DNA of 64,000 nucleotides from assembly GCA_020438845.1 (NCBI GenBank), contig JAGQTV010000044.1:62001-126000 (forward strand). Reading direction: 5' to 3'. The stretch comes from Mycobacterium sp. (GTDB lineage: Bacteria; Actinomycetota; Actinomycetes; Mycobacteriales; Mycobacteriaceae). Under the pieces are notes generated by a model. It did not search any database, was not told the DNA's origin, and was given only the letters and a program-made list of their open reading frames with translations. The position numbers and the translations under genes were made by a program. Positions 1 through 8,221 of this stretch are shown one piece after another. Position 1 is the first letter of the stretch, and each line of letters opens with the position of its first letter.

Positions 1-2
1 CC

Positions 3-254
3 GGCGAAATTCCCTATCAGGTCCAACTGCCGCCCGGTGCGGTGCCGGCACCGGTGGCCGGTCCAAGTGATCAGCCCGTTCGCAGCAGCGATCCCTGGTA
101 CACCTCGTTGTGGCACACGATCGCCGACGACCCGCACACGGCGCCCGCAGCCAATCCCGGCGACGAGCCCGCGGGAGCGGATGGATCGGTTGCACCGCCA
201 CTGCCGTCGGATGAGCCAGGCCCCGTTCCGCCGGCACCTCCTCCCGGTGGTTGA
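3..254 (+). CDS. FtsB/DivIC-like septum formation initiator, C-terminal part
   Basis: The 5' end lies outside the window. The visible 83 residues begin with GEIPYQVQLPPG, which resembles the end of the conserved domain of mycobacterial FtsB-like septum initiators (Rv1024 family). They are followed by a low-complexity Pro/Ala/Gly/Asp tail that includes a WYTSLWHT segment. FtsB proteins are single-pass membrane coiled-coil proteins of the divisome; their transmembrane and coiled-coil parts would be upstream of position 1. The gene overlaps the next one by 8 bp, so the two are translationally coupled. The assignment rests on the short conserved piece plus the Rv1024-Rv1025-Rv1026 gene order. Confidence 0.7.
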   Translation, partial: GEIPYQVQLPPGAVPAPVAGPSDQPVRSSDPWYTSLWHTIADDPHTAPAANPGDEPAGADGSVAPPLPSDEPGPVPPAPPPGG

Positions 255-738
255 CCGCGCCGATCTGGACGCCGTGGCGCGCCAACTGGGGCGTGAACCG
301 CGCGGTGTCCTCGCGATCGTCTATCGCTGTCCCAACGGTGAACCCGGTGTCGTGATGACGACGCCGCGACTGCCGGACGGGACACCCTTCCCGACCCTCT
401 ACTACCTCACGCATCCAGCGCTGACCGCCGCGGCGAGCAGGCTCGAATCCGACGGTGTGATGCGGGAGATGTCCGCGCGGCTGCACGAAGACCCCGAGTT
501 GGCCGCGCGCTACCGGCGCGCTCACGAGTCCTATCTGGCCGAGCGCGACGCAATCGAGCCGTTGGGCACCGACTTTTCCGGCGGCGGAATGCCGGACCGG
601 GTGAAGTGCCTCCACGTGTTGATGGCGCACGCGTTGGCCAAGGGCCGGGGTGTGAATCCGTTCGGTGACGAGGCATTGGGAGTTCTGGCCACAGAACCGG
701 CGATGGCCGGGATTCTGGTCCGAGAGGAGTGGACGTGA
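247..738 (+). CDS. DUF501 family protein (Rv1025-like)
   Basis: This 163-residue soluble protein belongs to the DUF501 family. Conserved stretches are DLDAVARQLGREPRGV, the YRCPNGEPGVV motif, LPDGTPFPTLYYLTHP and the Cys/His-containing VKCLHVLMAHALAKG near the C-terminus. The family has no established biochemical role; it sits between an FtsB-like gene and an exopolyphosphatase gene throughout actinobacteria. I chose the GTG at 247 because it overlaps the upstream stop and gives a length close to the 155 residues of Rv1025; the longer ATG starts at 181 or 211 would read deep into the upstream gene. The conserved Cys and His residues could bind a metal, but that is speculation. Confidence 0.85.
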   Translation: MVDRADLDAVARQLGREPRGVLAIVYRCPNGEPGVVMTTPRLPDGTPFPTLYYLTHPALTAAASRLESDGVMREMSARLHEDPELAARYRRAHESYLAERDAIEPLGTDFSGGGMPDRVKCLHVLMAHALAKGRGVNPFGDEALGVLATEPAMAGILVREEWT

Positions 739-1697
739 GCGCGAGCGGCCGGAATCCAGAGAGGGTCGCCGGAATCGACTGCGGCACCAACTCGATACGA
801 CTGCTGATCGCGGACCGGTTCGGAAGCCGGCTCCGCGACGTCCACCGGGAGATGCGGATCGTGCGGTTGGGCCAGGGGGTGGACGCCACCGGGCAGTTCG
901 CGCCGGACGCTCTGGAACGCACCAGAGCGGCGTTAGCCGACTACGCCGAACTCTTGCGTCGATTCGAGGTGGCCAAAGTTCGTATGGTGGCGACGTCAGC
1001 CACTCGGGATGCGGGCAATCGTGACGAATTTTTCGCGATGACCGCTGCCGTGCTGGGCGCGGTGATCCCTGGTGCGGTCGCTGAGGTGATCAGCGGAACC
1101 GAGGAGGCCACACTGTCGTTCGCCGGAGCGGTGGGCGAATTAGATCCTGCGGCAGCGCCTTTCGTTGTTGTCGACCTGGGTGGCGGGTCTACTGAGGTGG
1201 TTGTCGGTGACTCGGCCGGCGTCCAGGCCAGCTACTCGGCCGACATCGGGTGTGTGCGGATGACCGAGCGCTGTCTGCATTCCGACCCTCCCACAGCCGC
1301 CGAAGTGACAGCGGCCCGCGCGGTGGTGCGGGAGCGCCTGGGCGAAGCGCTGCGGCGCGTCCCGGTGGAAGGCGCAAAGACCTGGGTGGGGGTGGCCGGC
1401 ACCTTCACCACGATCGCCGCGCTGGCCAAAGGGATGGCCATGTATGACGCCGTGGCGATCCACCTTTCTCGGGTGTCGCTTCCCGCCCTGCTGGCAGTGT
1501 GCAATCAGTTGATCACGATGACCCGTTCGCAGCGCGCCGAACTGGGGCCCATGCATGAGGGCCGAGTGGATGTGATCGGTGGCGGCGCGATCGTCGTCGA
1601 GGAACTGGCTGCCGCGTTGGCGCAACGGGCCGGGATCGACCATCTCGTGGTCAGTGAGCACGACATTCTGGATGGCATCGCGCTGTCCGTTCCGTAA
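735..1697 (+). CDS. ppx2: Exopolyphosphatase/guanosine pentaphosphatase (Ppx/GppA family)
   Basis: This 320-residue protein has the actin-like ASKHA fold of Ppx/GppA phosphatases, which cleave terminal phosphates from polyphosphate or pppGpp. Visible motifs are AGIDCGTNSIRLLIAD (first phosphate loop), ATSATRDAGNRDEF, ISGTEEATLSFAGA (catalytic Glu region), VVDLGGGSTEVV (second phosphate loop), GVAGTFTT and RVDVIGGGAIV. It lacks the long C-terminal HD-like domain of E. coli Ppx, as does Rv1026. The start is GTG at 735, which overlaps the DUF501 stop as GTGA; GAGAGGAG at 722-729 is then correctly spaced, whereas it would abut a GTG at 729. It probably shares a transcript with the two upstream genes. 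Confidence 0.93.
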   Translation: MSASGRNPERVAGIDCGTNSIRLLIADRFGSRLRDVHREMRIVRLGQGVDATGQFAPDALERTRAALADYAELLRRFEVAKVRMVATSATRDAGNRDEFFAMTAAVLGAVIPGAVAEVISGTEEATLSFAGAVGELDPAAAPFVVVDLGGGSTEVVVGDSAGVQASYSADIGCVRMTERCLHSDPPTAAEVTAARAVVRERLGEALRRVPVEGAKTWVGVAGTFTTIAALAKGMAMYDAVAIHLSRVSLPALLAVCNQLITMTRSQRAELGPMHEGRVDVIGGGAIVVEELAAALAQRAGIDHLVVSEHDILDGIALSVP

Positions 1698-1735
1698 TTC
1701 GGCAGGGAAGGGCGCGTCTTCCTGGCAGCAACGAA

Positions 1736-1770
1736 AACTGCGGCGCAGTCGACTGACTCGCGCCGCAGTT
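1736..1770. terminator. Hairpin terminator between ppx2 and the convergent small gene
   Basis: A perfect 11-bp inverted repeat, AACTGCGGCGC / GCGCCGCAGTT, encloses a 13-nt loop. It lies 39 bp after the ppx2 stop and 31 bp after the end of the convergent small Cys-rich gene. It has no long U-tract, which is common in mycobacteria, and could stop transcription from both sides. Confidence 0.75.
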
Positions 1771-1800
1771 CGATTACGGAGTTCCTCCGTGTGGAAAACG

Positions 1801-1911
1801 TCAGAGTTTGATCTTGCAGCCGCTGCCGATGTTGCGGCAGTGAGCCTGGCTCTTGCATGCGTTGCAGCGGCACATGCAGCCGCCCGTGCGCTTGACCTCG
1901 GTAACACGCAT
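1801..1911 (-). CDS. 36-residue cysteine-rich peptide, candidate metal-binding (metallothionein-like)
   Basis: The gene encodes 36 residues with six Cys (positions 12, 14, 16, 19, 25, 32) arranged CxCxCxxC, then C and C, plus His24. The short basic N-terminus reads MRVTEVKRTGG. Nothing in it suggests a signal peptide or membrane segment. Support for a real gene: AAAAGGAG sits 10 nt before the ATG, the gene is flanked downstream by a strong terminator hairpin, and a GGTCCG/CGGACC hairpin lies just upstream of the ribosome site. The Cys density resembles metallothioneins or small Fe/Zn-cluster peptides, but the spacing does not match what I remember of M. tuberculosis MymT. It is not a leader peptide for a following gene, since the next gene on this strand side is convergent. 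Function is unproven. Confidence 0.72.
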   Translation of the reverse strand: MRVTEVKRTGGCMCRCNACKSQAHCRNIGSGCKIKL

Positions 1912-1931
1912 TCTAAGTCATCTCCTTTTGG

Positions 1932-1950
1932 GGTCCGTCGCGCGCGGACC
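1932..1950 (-). promoter_or_regulatory. 5'-UTR hairpin in front of the Cys-rich peptide gene
   Basis: GGTCCG and CGGACC form a 6-bp stem around a 7-nt CG-rich loop. On the minus strand it ends only a few nucleotides before the AAAAGGAG ribosome site of the Cys-rich gene, so it could influence initiation or bind a regulator. That role is inferred from position only. Confidence 0.4.
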
Positions 1951-2015
1951 TAGTCTTAAACGATAGTTGGCATGGTCGTGCGTGTCAGCCGAACTCGCGC
2001 CGGTCTACGGCGCGA

Positions 2016-2089
2016 GCCCCCATAGCCCAATTGGCAGAGGCAGCGGACTTAAAATCCGCCCAGTGTCGGTTCGAGTCCGACTGGGGGCA
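2016..2089 (+). tRNA. tRNA-Leu (UAA)
   Basis: This is a 74-nt cloverleaf. The acceptor stem is GCCCCCA/TGGGGGC with A as discriminator base. The anticodon stem GCGGA/TCCGC carries the loop CTTAAAA, giving anticodon UAA. The T arm is GTCGG-TTCGAGT-CCGAC. The 3' CCA is not encoded. The variable region is only 5 nt (CCAGT), unlike the long variable arm usual for bacterial leucine tRNAs. The anticodon and discriminator A73 still point to leucine. Confidence 0.93.
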
Positions 2090-2156
2090 CGGGAAGTTCC
2101 TCGGGTCAGGGCTGCTGCGGTACTCGTCAGCCGCACTGCTGAGGACACTTGATCCA

Positions 2157-3533
2157 TTAGCCCCTACCGAGGGGAATCGCCCGCCACCGGCCGGCGAGCG
2201 CCTCATCGACGGCCAACGCGAGACACTCGAGACGATCGCGTTCCACCTCATCGAAATCCTGGCTGGACACCGTCCAGCGGCACCGGCGCAATTGAACTGC
2301 GATTTCCAACTTGTGCTCGGGCGATGAAGTGCGCCAGGCCAGATCACGCAACAGCCGCAGTAACCCAGCCTGCACTTGCGCGTCGGCGGCACCGTAGCGA
2401 CGGGGTTGCGCGACGGCAAGTTCCAGCAGATCGCCGAGTTCGGGTCGGATAATCACGACCCGAGCCTCGCCGTCGTCGTCACGGTGCACCGTCGGGCCGA
2501 GACGGCGTTCGGCAAAGTCGCAGAGGAGCGCGGAACTGTGCCCGAGAACGTGGACAGCGGTGGTCGGATCGTTGATCCCCGGCGAAAGCGCCTTGATCGC
2601 AACGTCTGTGAGCTGGCGGAGCCCGTACGCTATGTCCTGCACCTGGGTGCGCTCTTCACCGGTACGGACCGCTTCCGCCAGTGATCGGTGGATGGAAGCA
2701 AGAGCTTCGGCGTCGAACTTCCCGCCCGCGGCCGGCCAAGCGAGGGCGATTGGGGTCCCGGCCACCAGCCATTCGCCGGGCATCCGGTCCATCGCGACCA
2801 CCCCGTCGACGCGGGCGACTGCGCCGACAAGTAGCTGCTCATCCACGCCAAGCAGAAAACCCGTTCGCTCGGCGGTGACGGCGACCGCGTCAGGCGGTGG
2901 GGTCGGTGCCGGCTTGTCGGCCTCAGCGTCGCCAAACTCATTGAACATCGCGTCGGCGACTTTGATCGATTCGGCCTGAACCGTTTCGAGAATCGTCTCG
3001 ACCCGGATCTGTCGAACCAGATGACCGAGGAACACAACGAGGCTGACGGCACTGACCAGCGCAAGCAGGTAGGCCAGGCTCACCGACACCCGCGGTACGA
3101 AATCAGGCTGGTCGGCGCGACCGGAGCGCACGGCCCGCAGCACGGTCAACGCGTAGACGAAGGTTGCTACGAACAGTGCCAGCGTGCGCTGCACGAACCT
3201 GTCCCGGGCGAAGGTTCGCAACAGTCGGGGCGAGAACTGTCCGCTGGCCAATTGCAAAGTCACCAGGGTTAGCGAAAAGGTCAGCGAGGTCACGGTGATC
3301 ATCGATGCGGCGATCGTGCTCAGGACTCCACGTGCGGCGGCCGGGCCGCCGCCGAACAGATACTCTGCGATGGTCGCCGGCAACCTGCCATCGAAATGGG
3401 CATCGAAGTCGGACAGCAGGACTCCTGTCGCGGCGGCCGTCACGACGCCAATCACCGGAACCGGCCAGAGCCGGCTACGGATCGCGTCAAGGAACCAGGC
3501 TTTGCGCCGCTTGACCGCTGCCCCGAGCGTCAC
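2157..3533 (-). CDS. DUF2254 family integral membrane protein
   Basis: This 458-residue protein starts with a cytoplasmic basic segment and about four hydrophobic segments (roughly residues 15-210). A soluble C-terminal region follows, with the DUF2254 hallmarks: DIAYGLRQLTDVAIKALSPGINDPTTAV, then a conserved His (VHVLGHSSAL). The family is widespread and uncharacterised; the conserved ALSPGINDP motif suggests a ligand or ion site. I selected GTG at 3533 because GGAGGT at 3541-3546 lies 7 nt before it and overlaps the alternative GTG/ATG at 3542/3539. It stands alone on its strand, convergent with the tRNA gene. Confidence 0.88.
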   Translation of the reverse strand: MTLGAAVKRRKAWFLDAIRSRLWPVPVIGVVTAAATGVLLSDFDAHFDGRLPATIAEYLFGGGPAAARGVLSTIAASMITVTSLTFSLTLVTLQLASGQFSPRLLRTFARDRFVQRTLALFVATFVYALTVLRAVRSGRADQPDFVPRVSVSLAYLLALVSAVSLVVFLGHLVRQIRVETILETVQAESIKVADAMFNEFGDAEADKPAPTPPPDAVAVTAERTGFLLGVDEQLLVGAVARVDGVVAMDRMPGEWLVAGTPIALAWPAAGGKFDAEALASIHRSLAEAVRTGEERTQVQDIAYGLRQLTDVAIKALSPGINDPTTAVHVLGHSSALLCDFAERRLGPTVHRDDDGEARVVIIRPELGDLLELAVAQPRRYGAADAQVQAGLLRLLRDLAWRTSSPEHKLEIAVQLRRCRWTVSSQDFDEVERDRLECLALAVDEALAGRWRAIPLGRG

Positions 3534-3923
3534 AGGCATCACCTCCGCGAGAGCGATCCTCTCAGACCGGCACCAGTCAGGTGGTCTTGCTGCGCAGAAC
3601 TCGAACTAGCGGTTGATCACGGTTCGCTCAAGAGCCGCCAGCGAGGCGACGGGGTAGTCCTCGGGAAATGGTCCGGTGGCGATCGTGCGGGTTACTGCGT
3701 GGCTTTCGGTGCCCACGGCTTTCCATCTTCCTGGAGCCTTCCTGGAGCTCAGCTCAACAAGCGAGCCATGGCGAGCAAGCGGGTGCCCTTCACGCCTCCA
3801 CCGTCTCCGTCGCGATTCCCGTTTTGGTATGGCGGGGCCCAACAGTGCGTTCGGCTCCAACGGTTGGAAACGCAGTTCGACGAGTGAGGCGCGCCGGATT
3901 CGGGCACATCGTAATGTTGGCGA
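3534..3923. other. Intergenic stretch without a convincing gene
   Basis: This 390-bp divergent region separates the DUF2254 gene from the MFS gene. A minus-strand reading frame at 3606-3860 (84 codons) ends in a protein-like tail (ATGPFPEDYPVASLAALERTVINR). Its first half is Arg-rich, with no ribosome site or recognisable domain, so at most it may be a gene remnant. A short duplicated TTCCTGGAGC occurs near 3727-3748. Promoters for both flanking genes must lie here. Confidence 0.4.
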
Positions 3924-5138
3924 ATGTCAGAAGGCGGGGTCATCGCGAGACGGCCCCTGTTCGACGGACGCCTCCTCGTCTTGCTGGCGATCGTGTTGTT
4001 CTCCCTTTCGCTTCGAGCCGCAATTACCTCGCTGACGCCGCTGCTGTCCCGAATTTCCGGTGACTTGAATTTCGGCACCACGATCACGGGCGCTTTCGGC
4101 ATGCTTCCGACCGTCATGTTCGCGCTGGCCGGATTTGTGGCTCCCGCGCTGGGGCGCAGGATCGGTCTGGAAAAGTTGACACTGTTCGCAGCGGCCGCGA
4201 CCACGATCGGTACCGCCGGTCGTGGGGCGGTATCGAACGTGATCGGGCTGCTGCTGCTGATGGCGCTGGCGTTGGCGGGTATGGGGATCGGCAATATCGC
4301 GATCCCACCGCTGATCAAACGCTACTTCGGGGACCGCATCGGGATGATGAGCACGGTCTACGTCTGTTGTGTGCAGATCGGGACCATCGTCCCGGCCGCG
4401 CTCGTGATACCGATTGCCGACGGCCATGGCTGGCGGACGTCACTCGCGGTGTGGGCGCTGATCCCGTTCGCCACACTGTGGCCGTGGTTCGCAATCAGCC
4501 GCAGCAGCCGCAGCACCGACAACGGCGATGAGGAAATGCGAGCCTCGGAAGGGGCCGGACCGGTTTGGCGATCACCTGTCACCTGGGGTTTGACGGTGAT
4601 GTTCGCGACGACGGCCCTGATCACCTACGCGATGCTTACCTGGATTCCGCAAATCATCACGACAGCGGGCGGTAGCGAGCGACTCGGCGGCTTGATGGTG
4701 GCGGTGTTCTCCCTCAGCGGCTTGGCCGCAGCGTTCGTCACGCCTGCGTTGTGTGCCCGGTTGGCCAACCCCTATCCGGTCGTGATCGGTTGTGCGGTCT
4801 GTTATTTGGTCGGCTTCGCCGGCCTGCTTTGGTTTCCGCTCACCGGAACGGTCTTCTGGATGCTCATCGTCGGCCTGGGTCCCAGTACGTTCCCGGCCGC
4901 GATCACGTTGATCAATTTGCGCAGCCGTACGGGCGCCGGCTCAGCAGCATTGTCCGGATTTGTGCAGGGCGTTGGCTACCTGGTTGCTTCGGCGGGGCCA
5001 TTGGTCTTCGGTTTGCTCTACGAACTGAGCGGCCACTGGACGTTGCCTTTTGAATTTCTTCTGGTCGCCGTGGTCGCGCTGCTTATCGGCAGCTACCAGG
5101 CGTGCAGACCACGGTACTTCGAAGACACCGTCCGATGA
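3924..5138 (+). CDS. MFS transporter, CynX/NimT (cyanate permease-like) family
   Basis: This 404-residue protein has about twelve hydrophobic segments. It carries the CynX/NimT-type opening, in which a short N-terminus is followed by LRAAITSLTPLLSRISGDLNFGTTITGAFGMLPTVMFALAGF, and the loop GRRIGLEKL after TM2. Members export or import small anions such as cyanate, nitroimidazoles or amino acids by proton coupling; the substrate here cannot be read from sequence. It is a stand-alone gene, divergent from DUF2254 and convergent with the exported protein downstream. The ATG at 3924 has only a weak upstream purine stretch. Confidence 0.85.
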   Translation: MSEGGVIARRPLFDGRLLVLLAIVLFSLSLRAAITSLTPLLSRISGDLNFGTTITGAFGMLPTVMFALAGFVAPALGRRIGLEKLTLFAAAATTIGTAGRGAVSNVIGLLLLMALALAGMGIGNIAIPPLIKRYFGDRIGMMSTVYVCCVQIGTIVPAALVIPIADGHGWRTSLAVWALIPFATLWPWFAISRSSRSTDNGDEEMRASEGAGPVWRSPVTWGLTVMFATTALITYAMLTWIPQIITTAGGSERLGGLMVAVFSLSGLAAAFVTPALCARLANPYPVVIGCAVCYLVGFAGLLWFPLTGTVFWMLIVGLGPSTFPAAITLINLRSRTGAGSAALSGFVQGVGYLVASAGPLVFGLLYELSGHWTLPFEFLLVAVVALLIGSYQACRPRYFEDTVR

Positions 5139-5186
5139 GCCGCCTGCGGTGACCTCATGGAAGTGGAACAGCCCGATTCGGTTGCC

Positions 5187-6017
5187 TTAGAACGTTATTC
5201 CGCACTCATAGTCGACCAGTGGGCGATCCTGCTCATCCAGGATCGAATGGTCCGGACGGCCGATCGTGAGGGTTCGACGGTAGAAACCACCCCACTTGGT
5301 GAAAACCACCATGGTGACGGTCGCGGCGGTGTCGTTGATGACCACGGAAGGCTCGGGGTTCTCGATGTCCCGGGCCGCCTGTTGCTGCTGTGGGGTCATC
5401 GGCCGTGCGGCAGATCCTTGAGCTTCCAGCGATTGGATGATGGCGTCCACATCCTGTGAGCTGCAGACGACCTGCCGATCGTTGTAGTTGGCATGCCAGT
5501 CTTGGTAGAACTGGTTCGCCATCATCACGAAAGCGGCGAATTCGAAGTAGCCCTCGGGGCTGTTCTGCGGAATCACGAACTTGAGGTAGTCGGGATGATC
5601 CCCGGCCGCCCGGTACGCGCTTTCGGTGGCATAGGGGGGTCGGGCAATCGGGCGGGCGTAGAGGATCGGGTAGCCGCCCATGCCGTCCTGGTGGTAGACG
5701 TAGTCCAGCGTGTATCCCTTCTCCATCCTCAGATGGGGAAAGGCTTCGAAGTACAGGTTCGGGTCGAATTCCCCGCCTTGCTTTTCGGGGTTCTCGGTGG
5801 AGAAGTACGGGGGCAACGTCAGGCCGCTGCGCAAATCAGTGAGGGCGGACATCGCGTGCTGGCAACCCAGATCGCCGGGTTGGGCCTGTGCCGGGAAATC
5901 AGCGGGCCATGCGGAAATTCCGGTACCGGCGAGTACGGCGGTGTGCAGGAGTGCGACGCCGACGAGGCGGTGGATTCTCAGATTCCCCTCCCGTCCCATC
6001 CGCAGAAAGGCGAGCAT
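5187..6017 (-). CDS. Hypothetical exported protein
   Basis: This 276-residue protein has an N-terminal signal sequence, with hydrophobic residues about 16-36 (LVGVALLHTAVLAGTGISAW), and probable cleavage near AQAQP. The mature part is rich in aromatic residues and begins GDLGCQHAMSALTDLRSGL. It has conserved-looking Cys residues (GCQHA, VVCSSQD, DYECGITF), consistent with disulfides outside the cytoplasm. I do not recognise a family. The start at 6017 has TACCCT 5 nt upstream, compatible with a leaderless mRNA; ATG at 5999 is an alternative. It is divergent from the FUSC gene with a 40-bp shared promoter region. Confidence 0.75.
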   Translation of the reverse strand: MLAFLRMGREGNLRIHRLVGVALLHTAVLAGTGISAWPADFPAQAQPGDLGCQHAMSALTDLRSGLTLPPYFSTENPEKQGGEFDPNLYFEAFPHLRMEKGYTLDYVYHQDGMGGYPILYARPIARPPYATESAYRAAGDHPDYLKFVIPQNSPEGYFEFAAFVMMANQFYQDWHANYNDRQVVCSSQDVDAIIQSLEAQGSAARPMTPQQQQAARDIENPEPSVVINDTAATVTMVVFTKWGGFYRRTLTIGRPDHSILDEQDRPLVDYECGITF

Positions 6018-6057
6018 TCGTCAGGGTACATCCGAGGCGCTCAATTACGATCCAGCA

Positions 6058-8214
6058 ATGCTGACGCCCGCCGGTCTGTGGCGTCACGTCTTCGCGCGGA
6101 TCCGACAGCGGGACCCTGAGTACGACGGAGCCCGGCGCGCGTTACGGGCCGCCGCCGTCATTCCGGTCGCAACCGGTCTCGGAATTGCAGCGGGCGGACC
6201 GCAGAGCACGCTTTTCGCGCTCTTCGGCTCGATAGCCCTGCTGATCGTCGCCGACTTCCCCGGCAACCTGTATGCCCGGGCGTTGTCTTACACCTGGCTG
6301 GGATGTGTTGGCGCTCTTTTGATTACCGTGGGCAGCTTGGTCGCGCAGAACGTCTGGCTGGCGGTATCGCTGACATTCGTCATCGCCACTGCGGTCAGTT
6401 TCGCCGGAGTGCTCAGCGAATCGATCGCCGCCGGCCAGCGCTCCGTGCTGCTGGCCTTTGTGCTTCCGGTGTGCGTTCCGGCGGGAGGGCTCGGCCACCG
6501 ATTGGTGGGCTGGCTGATCGCATTCGTGATCTGCGTACCGGCCGCGCTGTTCGTGTTGCCGCCGAGGCACCACGACGAACTGCGCCGACGTGCGGCACAG
6601 GTCTGCCGGACGCTGGTCGATCGAATCAACGGCGTGGCGGCGGCCGCCGACGTCGCCGCGGCGATGAATGCGCTGCGGTCCAGTTTCCTGGGTACCACGC
6701 ACCGCCCGGTGGCGTTGAACGCCGGGAGCCGGGTGCTGGTGCGAGTGATCGATGACCTGCAGTGGTTATCCGACCGGACAACCGCCGATACCGCCGAGTT
6801 GCTCGGCCCGATGGCTCAACCAGGGATCCGGGTGTTGGAAGACGCTGCCCGCACCCTTGACGCCGCAGATGCCGCTGACCGCGATGCAGCGCGGGCGGCC
6901 CTGGCGAGTTCGTCGGGCGGACTCCGAACCGTGGCAGCTGACGGATACCGGTCGGCGATCGTGGACATCCTGGCCGAAACCGACGATGCCGCCGCAATCC
7001 AGCTCGGCCGGACCCTGTTGCACCGCCGCACCATGGGAGCGGCGATAGGGGTCACCGGGAAACTCATCCTCGCGGCCGCAACGGCCGATGCCCGTCCGGT
7101 ATGGGCCCGCGTCCTGGGGCGCAGGATGCCCGACAGCGGTATGGCCGACCAGATGACGTCGGGAGTGACCGCCGTGATCTCGATGACGGCCGGCTATCTG
7201 AAGACACGCGCCGTCACCGTCCGTAACAGTCTGCGTACCGGTGTGGGCCTGTCCCTGGCAGTGGCGCTGACGTTCTTGTTTCCGCTGGAGAATGGACTGT
7301 GGGTGGTGCTCGGCACGATGTCGGTGCTGCGCAGTAGTGCACTGGCCACCGGGACCAGTGTCGTCCGCGCGGTCATTGGGACGGTGATCGGCATTGCGAT
7401 CGGTGCTGTCGTCATCGGCTTGCTCGGTGTGGACCCCGTCGTGATGTGGCTGCTGTTGCCGCCGGTGTGCTTTGCGGCGGCATACGTCCCGGAGATCGGG
7501 TCGTTCGCGGCCGGTCAGGCTGCCTTCACGATGCTGGTGTTGATCGTCTTCAACCTCGTGGTGCCGACGGGATGGCAGCTGGGCCTCATTCGGTTGCAGG
7601 ACGTCGCACTCGGCGCGTCCGTTGCCGTGATCGCATCGGTTTTGTTATGGCCGCGTGGGGCCACGGCATGGGTTGAATCAATGATCGACACCACATGCGT
7701 CGTCGGGGCGCGCTACCTGCGGTCGGCCGTCTTCTTCGTCACCCAGCGCTTGCCGGATCAGACGTTTGACAGCGTCCGCGCCCATCATGCGGAGACAGTG
7801 CCGGCCTTGCGCACGATGGATGACGCTGTTCGCTACTACCTCTCCGAGAGTGGCGGGCCCACTGATTCGAGGTCGCCGATGCTCTACGCCGCCAACCGGG
7901 CCTGGCGGCTCCGGACCGCCGCGGACCTGGTCGCCGATGTGGTGCCACCTCCGCCGGACCTCTATCCGCAAGTCCGCGAGGTGCTGGAAACGCACGCAAC
8001 CGTCGTGTGCGCACGACTCGACGGCAGCGACACCTCCTCAGTGCTTCCGCCGATCAGTGACGACTTCGTCCCGGCACTTCGGGCGCAGGCGCGCAGGACG
8101 GGCAAGACCGCGGTCGCCACGGCGCTGCCTCTGCTCACGGTCGCTGCGCACCTCGGTGAACTGGAGCTCACCTACCCGCCGCTGGAAAACCCGGTCCCAG
8201 GGGGAGTTCTATAG
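6058..8214 (+). CDS. FUSC-family inner membrane exporter (aromatic acid exporter-like)
   Basis: This 718-residue protein has two hydrophobic blocks, about residues 30-170 and 375-545, each with five or six short transmembrane segments and each followed by a soluble helical region. This is the FUSC/YccS/ArAE layout. Typical segments are NSLRTGVGLSLAVALTFLFPLENGLWVVLGTMSVLR and the paired GxxxG-rich helices. Relatives export fusaric acid and other aromatic acids or amphipathic compounds. I chose ATG at 6058 (MLTPAGLWRHV) because an in-frame extension upstream would run into the divergent gene. The hydrolase gene follows 7 bp later, so the two are probably one operon. Confidence 0.85.
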   Translation: MLTPAGLWRHVFARIRQRDPEYDGARRALRAAAVIPVATGLGIAAGGPQSTLFALFGSIALLIVADFPGNLYARALSYTWLGCVGALLITVGSLVAQNVWLAVSLTFVIATAVSFAGVLSESIAAGQRSVLLAFVLPVCVPAGGLGHRLVGWLIAFVICVPAALFVLPPRHHDELRRRAAQVCRTLVDRINGVAAAADVAAAMNALRSSFLGTTHRPVALNAGSRVLVRVIDDLQWLSDRTTADTAELLGPMAQPGIRVLEDAARTLDAADAADRDAARAALASSSGGLRTVAADGYRSAIVDILAETDDAAAIQLGRTLLHRRTMGAAIGVTGKLILAAATADARPVWARVLGRRMPDSGMADQMTSGVTAVISMTAGYLKTRAVTVRNSLRTGVGLSLAVALTFLFPLENGLWVVLGTMSVLRSSALATGTSVVRAVIGTVIGIAIGAVVIGLLGVDPVVMWLLLPPVCFAAAYVPEIGSFAAGQAAFTMLVLIVFNLVVPTGWQLGLIRLQDVALGASVAVIASVLLWPRGATAWVESMIDTTCVVGARYLRSAVFFVTQRLPDQTFDSVRAHHAETVPALRTMDDAVRYYLSESGGPTDSRSPMLYAANRAWRLRTAADLVADVVPPPPDLYPQVREVLETHATVVCARLDGSDTSSVLPPISDDFVPALRAQARRTGKTAVATALPLLTVAAHLGELELTYPPLENPVPGGVL

Positions 8215-8221
8215 TCCAGTG

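Noticed and set aside
3606-3860. 84-codon minus-strand ORF in the DUF2254-MFS gap
   Set aside because: Arg-rich N-terminal half, no ribosome site, no domain; only the tail looks protein-like. Kept as a possible remnant, not a gene.
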